Of a stretch of 64,000 nucleotides of DNA, positions 40,154 through 49,805 are shown in pieces. Within the stretch, counting starts at the first letter, position 1. Each line of letters opens with the position of its first letter. The notes beneath the pieces are model-generated. The model saw only the letters and a program-made list of their open reading frames with translations, was not told the origin of the DNA and searched no databases. Made by a program: the position numbers and the translations under genes. The DNA is taken from positions 1 through 64,000 of the forward strand of contig NZ_JALKFZ020000125.1 in assembly GCF_023243075.1 (NCBI RefSeq). The letters are read 5' to 3'. The DNA is from Frankia sp. AiPa1 (lineage in GTDB: Bacteria; Actinomycetota; Actinomycetes; Frankiales; Frankiaceae).

Positions 40154-40738
40154 TCAGACGCTGACGCCGTGGTCGCGGGCCAGACCGCCCAGGTCGTTGT
40201 GACCCTGGCCGACAGCCCGGAACTTCCACTCGGCGCCGTTGCGGTACACCTCGCCGAAGATGACCACGGTCTCGGTGGAGTAGTCCTCGGACAGGTCGTA
40301 GCGGACCAGTTCGTTGCCGGTCTGGTCGACGACGCGGATATACGCGTTGCGCACCTGGCCGAAGTTCTGCGACCGGTTTGTCGCGTCGTAGATGGACACC
40401 GGCACGACGATCCGGTCGATGTCGGCCGGGACCGCCGGCAGGTTTATGATCAACGACTCGTCGTCGCCCTCGCCCTCACCGGTCGTGTTGTCGCCGGTCA
40501 GCGTGATCGCTCCGTCCGGCGAGGCCAGGTTGTTGTAGAAGATGAAGTAGCTGTCGTTGAGCGCCTTGCCGTCCGGCTTGAGGCCGATCGCCGAGGCATC
40601 GAGGTCGAAATCCGTTCCGGTGGTGGTGCGCGCATCCCAGCCCAGGCCGACGTTCAGCGAGGTGAGCTGGGTGTTTCCGGCCTGCGCCGCCTGCTTCGTG
40701 AGGCTGACGTTGCCACCCTTGGCAAGGCTGACTGCCAT
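40154..40738 (-). CDS. terD: TerD-family stress protein
   Basis: This 194-residue TerD-family protein is of the calcium-binding, tellurite/stress-resistance type. Motifs are MAVSLAKGGNVSLTK at the start, LNVGLGWDAR, FDLDASAIGL and the acidic GDNTTGEGEGDDE loop that binds calcium in this family. The ATG at 40738 has AGGAAGGA 9 bases upstream. It stands alone, divergent from lysC; no other ter genes are in the window. Confidence 0.95.
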   Translation of the reverse strand: MAVSLAKGGNVSLTKQAAQAGNTQLTSLNVGLGWDARTTTGTDFDLDASAIGLKPDGKALNDSYFIFYNNLASPDGAITLTGDNTTGEGEGDDESLIINLPAVPADIDRIVVPVSIYDATNRSQNFGQVRNAYIRVVDQTGNELVRYDLSEDYSTETVVIFGEVYRNGAEWKFRAVGQGHNDLGGLARDHGVSV

Positions 40739-40867
40739 TGTTGATCGTCCTTCCTGGGGGTATACCTGCTCTCCGTCACCCTGGCACAACCAGTCGGATC
40801 CGCCCAGCCTGCCGTCGCCGGGACGACACGGGCGACGTCCACCTGGCTGCTCGGTAACCTGGCTGCC

Positions 40868-42136
40868 ATGGCGCTCCTGGTCGCGAAGTTCGGTGGGTCC
40901 TCCGTTGCTGACGCGGACCGCATCAAACGAGTCGCGGAGCGGGTCGTGGAGGCGCGCCGGGCCGGCAACGACGTCGTCGTCGTGGTGAGCGCGATGGGCG
41001 ACACCACCGATGAGCTCCTGGACCTGGCCGAACAGGTCTCGCCGCTGCCGCCGGCCCGTGAGCTCGACATGCTGCTGACCGCCGGCGAGCGGATCTCGAT
41101 GGCACTGCTGGCAATGGCGATCGCGACGCTGGGGGCGGAGGCCCGTTCGTTCACCGGGTCCCAGGCCGGTGTGATCACCGACTCATCCCATGGCAAGGCA
41201 CGGATCATCGACGTCACCCCGGGGCGGATCCGCGCCGCGCTGGACGAGGGCGCGATCGCGATCGTCGCCGGCTTCCAGGGCGTCAGCCAGGACACCAAGG
41301 ACATCACCACCCTGGGCCGCGGCGGGTCGGACACGACCGCCGTCGCGCTCGCCGCGGCGCTGTCGGCCGATGCCTGCGAGATCTACACCGACGTGGACGG
41401 CGTGTTCAGCGCCGATCCGCGCATTGTCCCGGACGCCCGCCGCATCGACCGGATCTCCTACGAGGAGATGCTGGAGATGGCGGCCTGTGGCGCCAAGATC
41501 CTCATGCTGAGGTGCGTCGAGTACGCCCGCCGTTACAACGTCCCCGTGCATGTCCGCTCGTCCTTCTCCTCGAAGCCGGGCACGTGGGTCATCGAGATTC
41601 CGGAGGCACAGCTGGTGGAGCAGGCCATCATCCGCGGCGTCGCGCACGATCTCTCCGAGGCGAAGGTGACGGTCGTCGGCTGCCCGGACAAGCCCGGCGT
41701 GGCTGCGGCGGTGTTCCGGGCGGTCGCCGACGCGGACGTCAACCTCGACATGATCGTCCAGGTGGGCTCGGTGGCCGGGTCGGGGCGCACGGACATCTCC
41801 TTCACGCTCCCCAAGGCCGACGGGCGCACGGCGCTCACCGCGCTCGCCAAGGTGCAGGGTGAGATCGGCTTCGAACGGACCCTCTACGACGACCACATCG
41901 GCAAGCTGTCGCTGATCGGCGCCGGTATGAAGTCGCATCCGGGGGTTTCGGCCCGGTTCTTCGGCTCGCTCGCCGACGCCGGCATCAACGTCGAGATCAT
42001 CTCCACCTCGGAGATCCGGATCTCGGTGGTGGTTCGCGACAATGACCTGCCCGCCGCGGTGCGCGCCGTGCACGGCGCCTTCGAGCTGGGCGACCCCGAC
42101 GGCGGGGCTGTGGTGTACGCCGGCTCAGGACGATAG
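40868..42136 (+). CDS. lysC: Aspartokinase, alpha subunit
   Basis: This 422-residue aspartokinase phosphorylates L-aspartate, the first step to lysine, threonine, methionine and diaminopimelate. It begins with [14 protein letters not shown]; the kinase domain runs to about 245 ([32 protein letters not shown]), followed by two ACT domains that bind lysine/threonine. Length and layout match Corynebacterium LysC, including an internal start for a beta subunit. asd follows 30 bases later. No riboswitch is recognisable in the 129-base gap to terD. Confidence 0.97.
   Translation: MALLVAKFGGSSVADADRIKRVAERVVEARRAGNDVVVVVSAMGDTTDELLDLAEQVSPLPPARELDMLLTAGERISMALLAMAIATLGAEARSFTGSQAGVITDSSHGKARIIDVTPGRIRAALDEGAIAIVAGFQGVSQDTKDITTLGRGGSDTTAVALAAALSADACEIYTDVDGVFSADPRIVPDARRIDRISYEEMLEMAACGAKILMLRCVEYARRYNVPVHVRSSFSSKPGTWVIEIPEAQLVEQAIIRGVAHDLSEAKVTVVGCPDKPGVAAAVFRAVADADVNLDMIVQVGSVAGSGRTDISFTLPKADGRTALTALAKVQGEIGFERTLYDDHIGKLSLIGAGMKSHPGVSARFFGSLADAGINVEIISTSEIRISVVVRDNDLPAAVRAVHGAFELGDPDGGAVVYAGSGR
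41615..42136 (+). other. lysC: Probable internal start for aspartokinase beta subunit
   Basis: Codon 250 of lysC is GTG, preceded by GGAGG at 41602-41606 with an 8-base spacer. Translation from it would give 173 residues, the two ACT domains. In Corynebacterium glutamicum the regulatory beta subunit starts inside lysC at the equivalent place, and alpha and beta form an alpha2beta2 enzyme. Confidence 0.7.
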
Positions 42137-42166
42137 GGCCGGTTCAGGATGAACAGGAGCAATCTG

Positions 42167-43246
42167 ATGGCAGGCGACGGCGCGGCCAGGCCCACGCTCG
42201 CGGTGGTGGGCGCGACGGGGGCGGTGGGCACTGTGATGCTGTCGCTGCTCGCCGAGCGTGCGGACGTCTGGGGGGAGATCCGGCCGGTCGCGTCGGCCCG
42301 CTCCGCCGGGCGGACGGTACGGGTCCGCGGCGAGGATGTTGTCGTGCGGGCGCTGGCGCCGGAGGTCTTCGACGGGGTGGACGTCGCGGTGTTCGATGTC
42401 CCGGACGAGGTGTCGGCCGCGTGGGCGCCGGTCGCGGCCGCCCGCGGCGCGGTGGCCGTCGACAACTCGGGTGCCTTCCGGATGGACGACGACGTTCCGC
42501 TGGTGGTGCCCGAGGTCAACGCCGAGCAGATCGCGCAGCGGCCGCGGGGCATCATCGCCAACCCGAACTGCACGACCCTGTCGATGATCGTCGCTCTCGG
42601 CGCGTTGCACCGGGCATTCGGCCTCGAGTCGATGTTCGCCGCGTCCTACCAGGCTGCCAGCGGCGCCGGACAGGCCGGCATTGACGCCTTGTACGACCAG
42701 CTCGCCACGGTCGGCGGCACCCGGGAGCTCGGTCAGAGCGCCGGGGACGTACGCAAGGCGGTGGGCGAGAACGGGCTCGGACCGTTCCCGGCGCCGCTGG
42801 CGCTCAACGTCGTGCCGTGGGCGGGGTCGCTCAAGGATGGAGGGTGGTCGTCGGAGGAGCTCAAGGTCCGCAATGAGTCTCGCAAGATCCTTGGGCTGCC
42901 GGGACTGCGGGTCTCGGCCACCTGCGTCCGGGTACCGGTGATCACCACGCATGCGGTCGCGGTCCATGCCCGCTTCGCCCGGCCGGTGACTGCCGACGAG
43001 GCCCGCCAGGTGCTACTCACCGCGCCCGGCGTCGAGGTGGTCGACAATCCGTCGGCCGGCGAGTACCCGACTCCGTCGGACGTGGTCGGCACGGATCCCA
43101 CCTGGGTAGGCCGTATCCGTCAGTCCCCGGACGATCCGAACGAGATCGCACTGTTCCTCTGCGGCGACAACCTGCGCAAAGGCGCGGCTTTGAACACACT
43201 GCAGATCGCCGAGCTGCTCGTCGGACGCCTTTCGGGGCTTTCTTAG
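42167..43246 (+). CDS. asd: Aspartate-semialdehyde dehydrogenase
   Basis: This 359-residue enzyme reduces aspartyl phosphate to the semialdehyde with NADPH. It shows the Rossmann motif VVGATGAVG, the catalytic Cys in GIIANPNCTT, and a late His (VITTHAVAVH). The ATG at 42167 is chosen because AGGAG lies 7 bases before it; the in-frame ATG at 42149 lacks a ribosome site. It is co-transcribed with lysC and followed by a strong hairpin. Confidence 0.96.
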   Translation: MAGDGAARPTLAVVGATGAVGTVMLSLLAERADVWGEIRPVASARSAGRTVRVRGEDVVVRALAPEVFDGVDVAVFDVPDEVSAAWAPVAAARGAVAVDNSGAFRMDDDVPLVVPEVNAEQIAQRPRGIIANPNCTTLSMIVALGALHRAFGLESMFAASYQAASGAGQAGIDALYDQLATVGGTRELGQSAGDVRKAVGENGLGPFPAPLALNVVPWAGSLKDGGWSSEELKVRNESRKILGLPGLRVSATCVRVPVITTHAVAVHARFARPVTADEARQVLLTAPGVEVVDNPSAGEYPTPSDVVGTDPTWVGRIRQSPDDPNEIALFLCGDNLRKGAALNTLQIAELLVGRLSGLS

Positions 43247-43274
43247 GAATCTTTAAGCAATTCAGGTCCGGAAT

Positions 43275-43319
43275 ATAACCAGCCCGCCCAGCAGAGTACC
43301 CGTTGGGCGGGCTGGTTAT
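43275..43319. terminator. Bidirectional terminator between asd and the cold-shock gene
   Basis: A 16-bp perfect stem (ATAACCAGCCCGCCCA with its complement) around a 13-base loop lies between the convergent ends of asd and the cold-shock gene. No long T tract follows, as is common in high-GC actinobacteria. It can serve both directions. Confidence 0.85.
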
Positions 43320-43334
43320 GAAGTCTCTCGTGGC

Positions 43335-43538
43335 TCAGACGACGCGGACGGCGTCGGCCTGCGGACCCTTCTGACCCTGGGTCACCTGGAACTCGACCCG
43401 CTGGCCCTCCTCAAGTGCCTTGTAGCCGTCCATCTGGATGGCGCTGTAGTGAACGAAGACGTCGGAGCCGCCGCCGTCCACGGAGATGAAGCCGAAGCCC
43501 TTCTCCGAGTTGAACCACTTCACCGTGCCCTGAGCCAC
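43335..43538 (-). CDS. Cold-shock protein, CspA family
   Basis: This 67-residue single cold-shock domain begins [19 protein letters not shown] (RNP1) and contains DVFVHYSAI (RNP2). It binds single-stranded RNA and DNA as an RNA chaperone. The length is typical. A 380-base noncoding stretch lies upstream, which could hold a long 5' leader. Confidence 0.98.
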   Translation of the reverse strand: MAQGTVKWFNSEKGFGFISVDGGGSDVFVHYSAIQMDGYKALEEGQRVEFQVTQGQKGPQADAVRVV

Positions 43539-43919
43539 GTGCCGTTCTCCTTGCTGGTGCAGTCAGGACCCACACCGCGCGGGCCCCGGGCCGAATGCCG
43601 GGAAGCCACAAGAGTTCCTGGCGAACTTCGGCCAGGGATGACGCTACACGGATGGAGGCCTTCGCGGGAGTCCTCCGAGCAAGGAAGTCCACTTCATGCC
43701 CCGGTAACAGAACAACGCCGCTGGTCGGCCCGCGGCCGGGTCGGGCAACGTCATCCCGCAATCCTGCGGGCTGGCAGGGCATTTCCCAGGGTCACCGGTT
43801 CGCGGCCGGCCTAGGGGGCGTAGTGGCCCAGACGTGGCACCCAAACAGGTGATCTCTTGAAGACTTTCCCGTCGACCACAGTCGAGGCCACACCCGCGCG
43901 AGGGTCGCGCCAGGCTCCC
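43539..43919. other. Noncoding stretch upstream of the cold-shock gene
   Basis: I see no gene in these 381 bases. A small hairpin, CCCGCA-ATCC-TGCGGG, lies at 43755-43770; on the minus strand it would be in a long cspA leader or before its promoter. Confidence 0.6.
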
Positions 43920-45488
43920 CTACTGCAGCCAGCGGCGGTGCCGGGGCGCGGAGATCTGCGGCCAGGCATCGAAGAAGTCACGCTCGGCCATCCGGCCACG
44001 ACATTCCTCCAGGCCCAGCAGCACCCCGAGGGTGAAGGCCGTCGCATCGCCCTCCGCCTGGGCCGCGACTCCCCAGTCGCGCAGCAGGTCGCGGGCAACC
44101 GTGGCGTCCTGATGGATGCCCAGCAGCTCCTGGGCCTGCGCGGCGGCGTCGGCGAGGTCGCTGGCCTTCGCGCCGTAGAGCGGGCTCACGATCTCGGCGG
44201 CATAGCGCAGCCGCTTGGCCTGCTTGCGTGCGGTGTGCAACAGCTCGTCCCGATCGGGCCCGACCGGGAGCCGCGCGGCCGCGCCCACCCTGCGGGCGAG
44301 TCCACGATCAGCCCGGCCGACGAGTACCGGCAGCGCCGTGCCGGCGGGCTTGCGCGCCGCTTTGGTCAGCGGCGCCCGGACCAGCTCGATCAGGCTGTCG
44401 ACGAGCGCGAGGTAGCGGTCGCTGCGCAGCATCTCCAGGGCCTGTTCCCGCCCGGCGGCCATGCCCGCGTCGAGATGGGCGCGGACCACCGCGTGCACGG
44501 GCCCGGCGACGAGGGCAGCCGGCAGGTCGGCGACCCGGCCGTCGAAGTAGGCGAGCTGGACCTCGGCGTCCCGAGCGCCGGACAGCGCTGCGGCGAGATC
44601 ACGCAGTTCGGTGTCGAGATGGGTGATCGTCTGGGCCGGGAACAGCGGTGCGAAGATCCGCAGTGCGCTGCGAGCCCGCCGGCAGGCCACCCGCATCCGG
44701 TGAACGGCCTCGGGCTCGTCCAGACGTACCCGGGGGTCGGCGGCAAGCAGGGCACGCACCTGTTCGACCAGGTAGGCCTGCACCACCTCGCCCGCGGGCC
44801 GTTTGCGCCGCAGCCGGCGGGGCGCGGTGGGCAGGTCGGGCCCGGGGCCGGCAGCCAGCGCCGGGCCGAGCAGCCGGGCGAGCTTGGAGGAGTCGGCGGC
44901 GGCCCGCGCGCCGGCCGCCAGCAGCAGCTCGCCGACCGAGTCGAGCACCTCGGGCCCGCCATCGACGAGTTCCACCTCGATCTCCCGCCAGCTGCTCACC
45001 GTCGTGGACGCGCCGAGGGTCTGCGCGGAGACCTGATCGTCGACGACCTCGGCGAGATCCGCGCCGCCGGCATCCCGCAGCCGGCGGGCGGTGCGCAGCG
45101 TGCGCAGCCGGGCCACCGGTCGCAGCTGGGCTCCACGTGCGTAGACGGCGACCAGGTCGACGAACTCGGCCGGCGGAGTGGGCCGTGTGCCCAGGGCGGG
45201 CTCGATCTGGCCGCCGCCGGCGTCCAGCGGAAGCTGCAGTTCGTCCCGCTGGCCGACCCGGACCGGCAGCTTCAGGTGCCAGCCGGCGTCGGAGCCGCCC
45301 GTGCGCCGACGCAGTGTGATCCGATTGCGGGCCAGGCGCAGGTCGTCCGTGTCGTAGTAAGTGGCCTCGAGCGTCACCGTGCGGCGGGTCCGGGCGGTGG
45401 CCACACCGCTGACCGCGCCCAGCTTCGGCAGGACGAACGACGGTGTGACGGCGTACTTACGTTCGATCTCCCGGACGGCGACCGCCAT
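43920..45488 (-). CDS. CYTH-CHAD domain protein
   Basis: This 522-residue protein has an N-terminal CYTH domain (about 1-205), recognised by EIERKY, the ExExK motif that binds triphosphate or metal. A C-terminal CHAD domain follows (about 230-515), with conserved His/Arg helices (HRMRVACRRARSALRIF, HTARKQAKRLRYAAE). CYTH hydrolyses inorganic triphosphate or related compounds in several members; CHAD binds polyphosphate. It is probably involved in polyphosphate metabolism or granule association. It stands alone behind a cold-shock gene on the same strand. Confidence 0.93.
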   Translation of the reverse strand: MAVAVREIERKYAVTPSFVLPKLGAVSGVATARTRRTVTLEATYYDTDDLRLARNRITLRRRTGGSDAGWHLKLPVRVGQRDELQLPLDAGGGQIEPALGTRPTPPAEFVDLVAVYARGAQLRPVARLRTLRTARRLRDAGGADLAEVVDDQVSAQTLGASTTVSSWREIEVELVDGGPEVLDSVGELLLAAGARAAADSSKLARLLGPALAAGPGPDLPTAPRRLRRKRPAGEVVQAYLVEQVRALLAADPRVRLDEPEAVHRMRVACRRARSALRIFAPLFPAQTITHLDTELRDLAAALSGARDAEVQLAYFDGRVADLPAALVAGPVHAVVRAHLDAGMAAGREQALEMLRSDRYLALVDSLIELVRAPLTKAARKPAGTALPVLVGRADRGLARRVGAAARLPVGPDRDELLHTARKQAKRLRYAAEIVSPLYGAKASDLADAAAQAQELLGIHQDATVARDLLRDWGVAAQAEGDATAFTLGVLLGLEECRGRMAERDFFDAWPQISAPRHRRWLQ

Positions 45489-45520
45489 GGCCAGCCCCTT
45501 TCGTTTTCCTTTCGTTCACC

Positions 45521-46342
45521 TTAACGTGGCACTGGGATCCAGGAGACCTTCCCGACGAGCAGCACATAGCCGACGAAGGCGACGGTGTCGATGAGCGAGT
45601 GCGCCACGACGAGCGGCAACACCCGGCCGCGGCGCTGGAACAACCGGCCGAACAGCAGGCCCATCGCCAGGTTGCCGAAGAAGCCGCCGAGTCCCTGGTA
45701 GAGGTGGTAGGAGCCACGCAGCACGGCGCTTGCCATCAGCGCCCCTCGCGGGGCCACCTCCAGCTCCCGCAGCCGGACCAGCAGGTAACCGGTGACGACC
45801 ACCTCCTCAGCCAGACCGTTCTGCCAGGCGCTGAGCGCCAGGACGGGGATCCGCCACCACACGTCCGGCAGGCCGGACGGCGCGACGGTGAGATTCGCGC
45901 CGCTGTGCCAGGCCAGCAGGTAGAAGCCAAGGCCCACACCGCCGACCCCGGCAGCGATCAGCGCCCCCCAGGCGACGTCCGAGCCGGGGCGTCGCCCGTC
46001 CAGCCCGATCGCCCGCCGCCCGCCGCCATGCCGGGACAGCAGATACAGCGCGAGCAGGACCGGCATCACCCCGGTGAGCACATCGGCCAGTTGCAGGGCA
46101 AGATCCAGCCAGGGCCGCCCAGGCGCCGCCGAGCCGTTGAGCTGGGCCACCTGGGACCGCACCGGCCCGGGGCGGGTCAGCACGCCGACATAGCGGATGA
46201 TCGCGTAGAGCGCCGAGGCCGCGAACGACATCCCCAGCATGACGCCGATCTCGGCGGTGAGCTGCCGTCTCGTGGGCGGCCCGTCCGCACCGGCGACGAC
46301 CGGCATCGTCGCGGCGTCCGTCACCGTTTGACGGTAGCCCAC
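45521..46342 (-). CDS. CPBP/Abi-family intramembrane metalloprotease-like protein
   Basis: This 273-residue membrane protein has about eight hydrophobic segments and the CPBP/Abi motifs. These are EEVVVTGYLLVRL (the Glu-Glu pair with Gly where Arg is usual), a HLYQGLGGFFGN segment and HSLIDTVAF. The family resembles the CAAX protease Rce1. Replacement of the usual Arg may affect activity. The start is GTG at 46342, though a later GTG is possible. Confidence 0.85.
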   Translation of the reverse strand: MGYRQTVTDAATMPVVAGADGPPTRRQLTAEIGVMLGMSFAASALYAIIRYVGVLTRPGPVRSQVAQLNGSAAPGRPWLDLALQLADVLTGVMPVLLALYLLSRHGGGRRAIGLDGRRPGSDVAWGALIAAGVGGVGLGFYLLAWHSGANLTVAPSGLPDVWWRIPVLALSAWQNGLAEEVVVTGYLLVRLRELEVAPRGALMASAVLRGSYHLYQGLGGFFGNLAMGLLFGRLFQRRGRVLPLVVAHSLIDTVAFVGYVLLVGKVSWIPVPR

Positions 46343-46426
46343 GCTGGAGGCGACGCCGCCGGCCGGCCTGACGGCTGGTGACGCCAGGCCGGCCGCGTCG
46401 CGGATCAGACGGGGATCAGACGGGGT

Positions 46427-47419
46427 TCACTCGACCGGTTCAGGCCGAGTGAACAGGCGATACAGGACAATCATTGGTGGCAGGACGATCGCCAGACCAC
46501 CGGCGACGGCGTAGAGCATCGCGTGGATGTTCGTCGACGGCGCCGCGGCGTCGTCGACGGTGACCTGCCCGACGATCAGGTCCGGGTACTGGGCGATCGC
46601 CCAGCCCCAGAGCATCCCGCCGACGGCGAGTCCGGCAGCGATCCGGGCCGCGACGAACTGGTTCCGGCCAAGGGCCACCAGCGCGGCGACCCCGCCGCAC
46701 GCCGACAGCGCGACCAGCGGCACCGACCGGTCACCGAACCGGTGGGCGACCACCGGCGCCTCGTGCGCGAACAGCGGCAGCAGGATCAGCGCGAGCACCC
46801 CGCAGACGACCGCGCCGCCGAACGCCCGGCGGCGGAACACCGGCACCAGATGTGCCGAGACCGGGGAGGCGCTTGCGTCCTTGCACAGGTACACGGCGGC
46901 GAGGAACGCGGTCGCGGCCACGGCGAACAGGCCGCAGCCCAGCCCGAAGACGCTGCGCAGCGGTGCCATCGGGTCGGAGGCCGACATCTTCCCCGTGGCC
47001 AGCGCCGCGCCGGTCACGCCCAGCGCGAACGGAGTGATCGTCGAGGAGACCGCGAAGACATGCCCCCACCAGTGGTCGGGACCCGCCGCGCCCGCGCCGT
47101 ACGCGCGGTAGACGTAGGCGGCGCCGCGCAGCACGATGCCGACCAGCGCGGCCGCGAGCGGGATCTCCAGCGACGAACCGACCACGCCGTAGGCCGGGGG
47201 AAAGCCGCTGAACAGCGCGACGACGATGAAGACCAGCCAGACGTGGTTGGCCTCCCACACCGGCCCGATCGAGTGGGAGATCAGCCGGCGCTGCGACCGG
47301 GCGTCCGGGCCACGGGCCAGCAGATCCCAGACGCCGCCGCCGAAGTCGGCACCGCCGAGCAGCGCATAGGCGGTCAGCCCGATCACCATGACGACGAGGA
47401 GCAGGTCGGCGGACGTCAT
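46427..47419 (-). CDS. cydB: Cytochrome bd oxidase subunit II
   Basis: This 330-residue CydB is very hydrophobic, with about nine membrane segments. Its N-terminal block GGADFGGGVWDLLARGP and WEANHVWLVFIVVALFSGFP are diagnostic. With CydA it forms the bd-type quinol oxidase, which has high oxygen affinity and resists cyanide and NO. The ATG overlaps the cydA stop (ATGA). The cydDC assembly genes are not in the window. Confidence 0.95.
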   Translation of the reverse strand: MTSADLLLVVMVIGLTAYALLGGADFGGGVWDLLARGPDARSQRRLISHSIGPVWEANHVWLVFIVVALFSGFPPAYGVVGSSLEIPLAAALVGIVLRGAAYVYRAYGAGAAGPDHWWGHVFAVSSTITPFALGVTGAALATGKMSASDPMAPLRSVFGLGCGLFAVAATAFLAAVYLCKDASASPVSAHLVPVFRRRAFGGAVVCGVLALILLPLFAHEAPVVAHRFGDRSVPLVALSACGGVAALVALGRNQFVAARIAAGLAVGGMLWGWAIAQYPDLIVGQVTVDDAAAPSTNIHAMLYAVAGGLAIVLPPMIVLYRLFTRPEPVE

Positions 47420-49158
47420 CGGGACTCTCCGTCAGTCGAGCGGCCGGAGGCCGCGTGGCGTCCGGCCGGTCGGCCGAACAAACGGAGTCCGGTGTGGTGG
47501 GCCTCATGCCGCGGGCGTGGGATGGCCGACGTCCTCGCCGGCTGGTCCTTCCCGCCGGACCCGCCGGACCCGCCGGACGCACTCGGCCTGGCGGTGGGAG
47601 CGGGCGCACCGGCAGGGGTGAGGGCGTACCGGGCGGCGTGTTCGGCAGCGGGGTCGTACTCGGCAGCGGGAGCGGACTCCTTGGAGCCGCGGCGCCCGTC
47701 GTCCTCGCCACCCTTGCCGGTGCCTTCGCCGCCGTCGCGATCCGGACGTCCGGAGCCACCCTGGCCGCCGTCGCGCGGGCGCGGGGCGCTGGGTGTCGTC
47801 GGCCCGCCGGAGCGGCCCGGTACCAGCTGCTCGCCACTGGCGCCGCCGCTGGCCATCCGGCGCAGGATCAGGATGAGGGCACCGGCCAAGCCAAGGTAGA
47901 GCGTCAAGGTACCGGCAAAGATCGGAGCCGCACCGTTGCTGCCCGTGACGGCGTCGGCGACCTTCATCCGGCCGCCGACGATCCACGGCTGCCGGCCGCC
48001 CTCGGTGACCTCCCAGCCGGTAAGCATGGCGAGCATCGCTGCCGGGCCGGTACAGGCCGCGGCCAGCAGCCAGAGCCGGCCGGTCGGCAGCAGCGGTGTC
48101 TCCGCCCGGCGCCGGCGCCGTAGGACGGCGGTCCCGGTCGCCAGCGACAGCATGATCAGCGCCGAACCGGCAACAATCATCACCGTGAACGCGCCGTGCA
48201 CGAGTGCGCCATCGGGCCGCTTGTCGGGCGGGGCGGAGTCAAGGCCCGTGACGACGTGATTCGTACTGAAGCCCTCGATCAGCGAGAGCATCCCCGGAAT
48301 CTCCAGGCCGTGGCGGACCTCGCCGGTCTTGTCGTCGTAGATCCCACCGATCGTGAACGGGGCGTTCGACCCGGTGTGGTAGAGCCCTTCCATCGCGGCG
48401 AGCTTGAGCGGCTGGTGGTCGGCGGCGTTGCGGCCGGCCCAGTCACCGGCGATGAGCTGCAGTGGGGCGGCGACCAGCACCGCCGTGAGCCCGATGGCAA
48501 GGCCGTGACGGTGGTATGCGTCCCGGCGCCCGCGCAGCATGCCGACCGCGTAGATCGCAGCGACCATCCCACCGGCGCACATGAACGCGGCGAGCAGCAT
48601 GTGGACGAGCTGCGGACCGAACGACGGGCTGGTGAACGGGGCGAACGGTTTCTCGGCGATGACGTGGCCGTTCCGCTCGGTGATGCCCCGCGGGGTGTTC
48701 ATCCAGGCGTTGACCGTGATGATGAACAGCGTCGACATCGTCCCGGAGATCGCGATCGGCCACAACGTCAGCCAGTGCGCGCGGGCCGAGAGACGTTTCC
48801 AGCCGTACAGGTACATCCCGACGAAGATCGCCTCCGTGAAGAACGCGAATCCCTCCATGGTGAACGACAGCCCGAGGGCACCGCCGTACTTGGACATGAA
48901 AGCGGGCCACAGCAGCCCGAACTCGAACGACAACACTGTTCCCGAGACGGCGCCCACCGCGAAGAGCACGGCGAAAGCACGGGACCACTTCTTCGTCAAT
49001 GCCAGCCATACCGGATCGCCGGTACGCAGCCAGCGCCACTCGGTGTAGAGCAGCATCCAGGGCAGGCCGACACCGAACACGGCGAAGCAGATGTGGAACG
49101 CGAGGGAGAACGCCGTCTGGGCACGAGCAAGGTCGATGGCGTCGGCGGCGAGAACCAT
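47416..49158 (-). CDS. cydA: Cytochrome bd oxidase subunit I with long disordered tail
   Basis: This CydA of about 580 residues oxidises quinol and reduces O2. Heme and quinone features include AFHICFAVFG (heme His near residue 22), a short Q-loop and EGGRQPWIVGG. After about residue 435 comes a tail of some 145 residues rich in Gly, Ser, Pro and charge, with no membrane segment; this is much longer than usual. ATG 49158 is preferred over GTG 49164, because AAGGAG then lies 8 bases upstream. It is first in the cydAB operon, behind an inverted repeat matching one before blaI. Confidence 0.94.
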   Translation of the reverse strand: MVLAADAIDLARAQTAFSLAFHICFAVFGVGLPWMLLYTEWRWLRTGDPVWLALTKKWSRAFAVLFAVGAVSGTVLSFEFGLLWPAFMSKYGGALGLSFTMEGFAFFTEAIFVGMYLYGWKRLSARAHWLTLWPIAISGTMSTLFIITVNAWMNTPRGITERNGHVIAEKPFAPFTSPSFGPQLVHMLLAAFMCAGGMVAAIYAVGMLRGRRDAYHRHGLAIGLTAVLVAAPLQLIAGDWAGRNAADHQPLKLAAMEGLYHTGSNAPFTIGGIYDDKTGEVRHGLEIPGMLSLIEGFSTNHVVTGLDSAPPDKRPDGALVHGAFTVMIVAGSALIMLSLATGTAVLRRRRRAETPLLPTGRLWLLAAACTGPAAMLAMLTGWEVTEGGRQPWIVGGRMKVADAVTGSNGAAPIFAGTLTLYLGLAGALILILRRMASGGASGEQLVPGRSGGPTTPSAPRPRDGGQGGSGRPDRDGGEGTGKGGEDDGRRGSKESAPAAEYDPAAEHAARYALTPAGAPAPTARPSASGGSGGSGGKDQPARTSAIPRPRHEAHHTGLRLFGRPAGRHAASGRSTDGESR

Positions 49159-49211
49159 GCGCACGGCTCCTTCGAAGGACCGCGGGGAGAAATCGACCGG
49201 GAATCAGCCGA

Positions 49212-49232
49212 CCTTCTACCCAACGTAGAAGG
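49212..49232. promoter_or_regulatory. Inverted repeat upstream of cydA, candidate BlaI operator
   Basis: CCTTCTAC-N5-GTAGAAGG is a perfect 8-bp inverted repeat 54 bases before cydA. Its core TTCTAC-N5-GTAGAA recurs before the blaI-like gene at 49782. The TAC...GTA layout is that of BlaI/MecI operators. The rest of the 640-base gap 49159-49805 shows no gene. Confidence 0.7.
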
Positions 49233-49781
49233 TCCCAAGGTACGTATCGGGTGATCCGGTCGGCCCGACGCGCCGCAGTGAGGTCCACAACAGGGTCGAC
49301 GCCGACCGGCGGGACGGCGCATCGCACGCCCCCACCACTGGCATACGCGACCGGGACGACATTTCCAGGCCGAGCCGGGTGTGATTCCTTCGAACCTGGG
49401 TGAACCTGGTCGATTTCCACCGGTCGGGCGGCACCAAAGAGTGTTTCGCGCGAACCTCGCGCATGGGCCAGATGGCCCGGCCGGTTGTATTACTTTTCTG
49501 TAAAGAAATCCCACTTCCCGGCGAATTCAAGCCCCCAGCGAGCGGGCGGAGCGAATGGCCGGACCGGCCGGATGGGCCGGATGGGCCGGGCCGGGGCTGG
49601 CGCGGCCAGACCTTCGGGCCATGCGGACCGGGTGACCTCGCCTACGGACGTGGACCCGACCCCGGGCCGCCACGGGCTGCCACGGTCCGGTCGCCGTGCC
49701 GTTCCATCCGTCAGACGCCGAGGTCAGCACCGCTGTGACGCAACCTTCGCCCACGAGGTTCGGTGTTTCGCGACGGCAAAC

Positions 49782-49798
49782 TTCTACGCGACGTAGGA
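49782..49798. promoter_or_regulatory. Inverted repeat upstream of blaI-like gene, candidate operator
   Basis: TTCTAC-N5-GTAGGA, one mismatch from perfect, ends 7 bases before the ATG of the BlaI-like repressor. It has the same core and spacing as the perfect repeat before cydA, which suggests autoregulation and joint control. Confidence 0.7.
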
Positions 49799-49805
49799 TT
49801 GACCC

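Noticed and set aside
40739-40867. Lysine riboswitch before lysC
   Set aside because: The gap is only 129 bases and shows no recognisable lysine riboswitch core.
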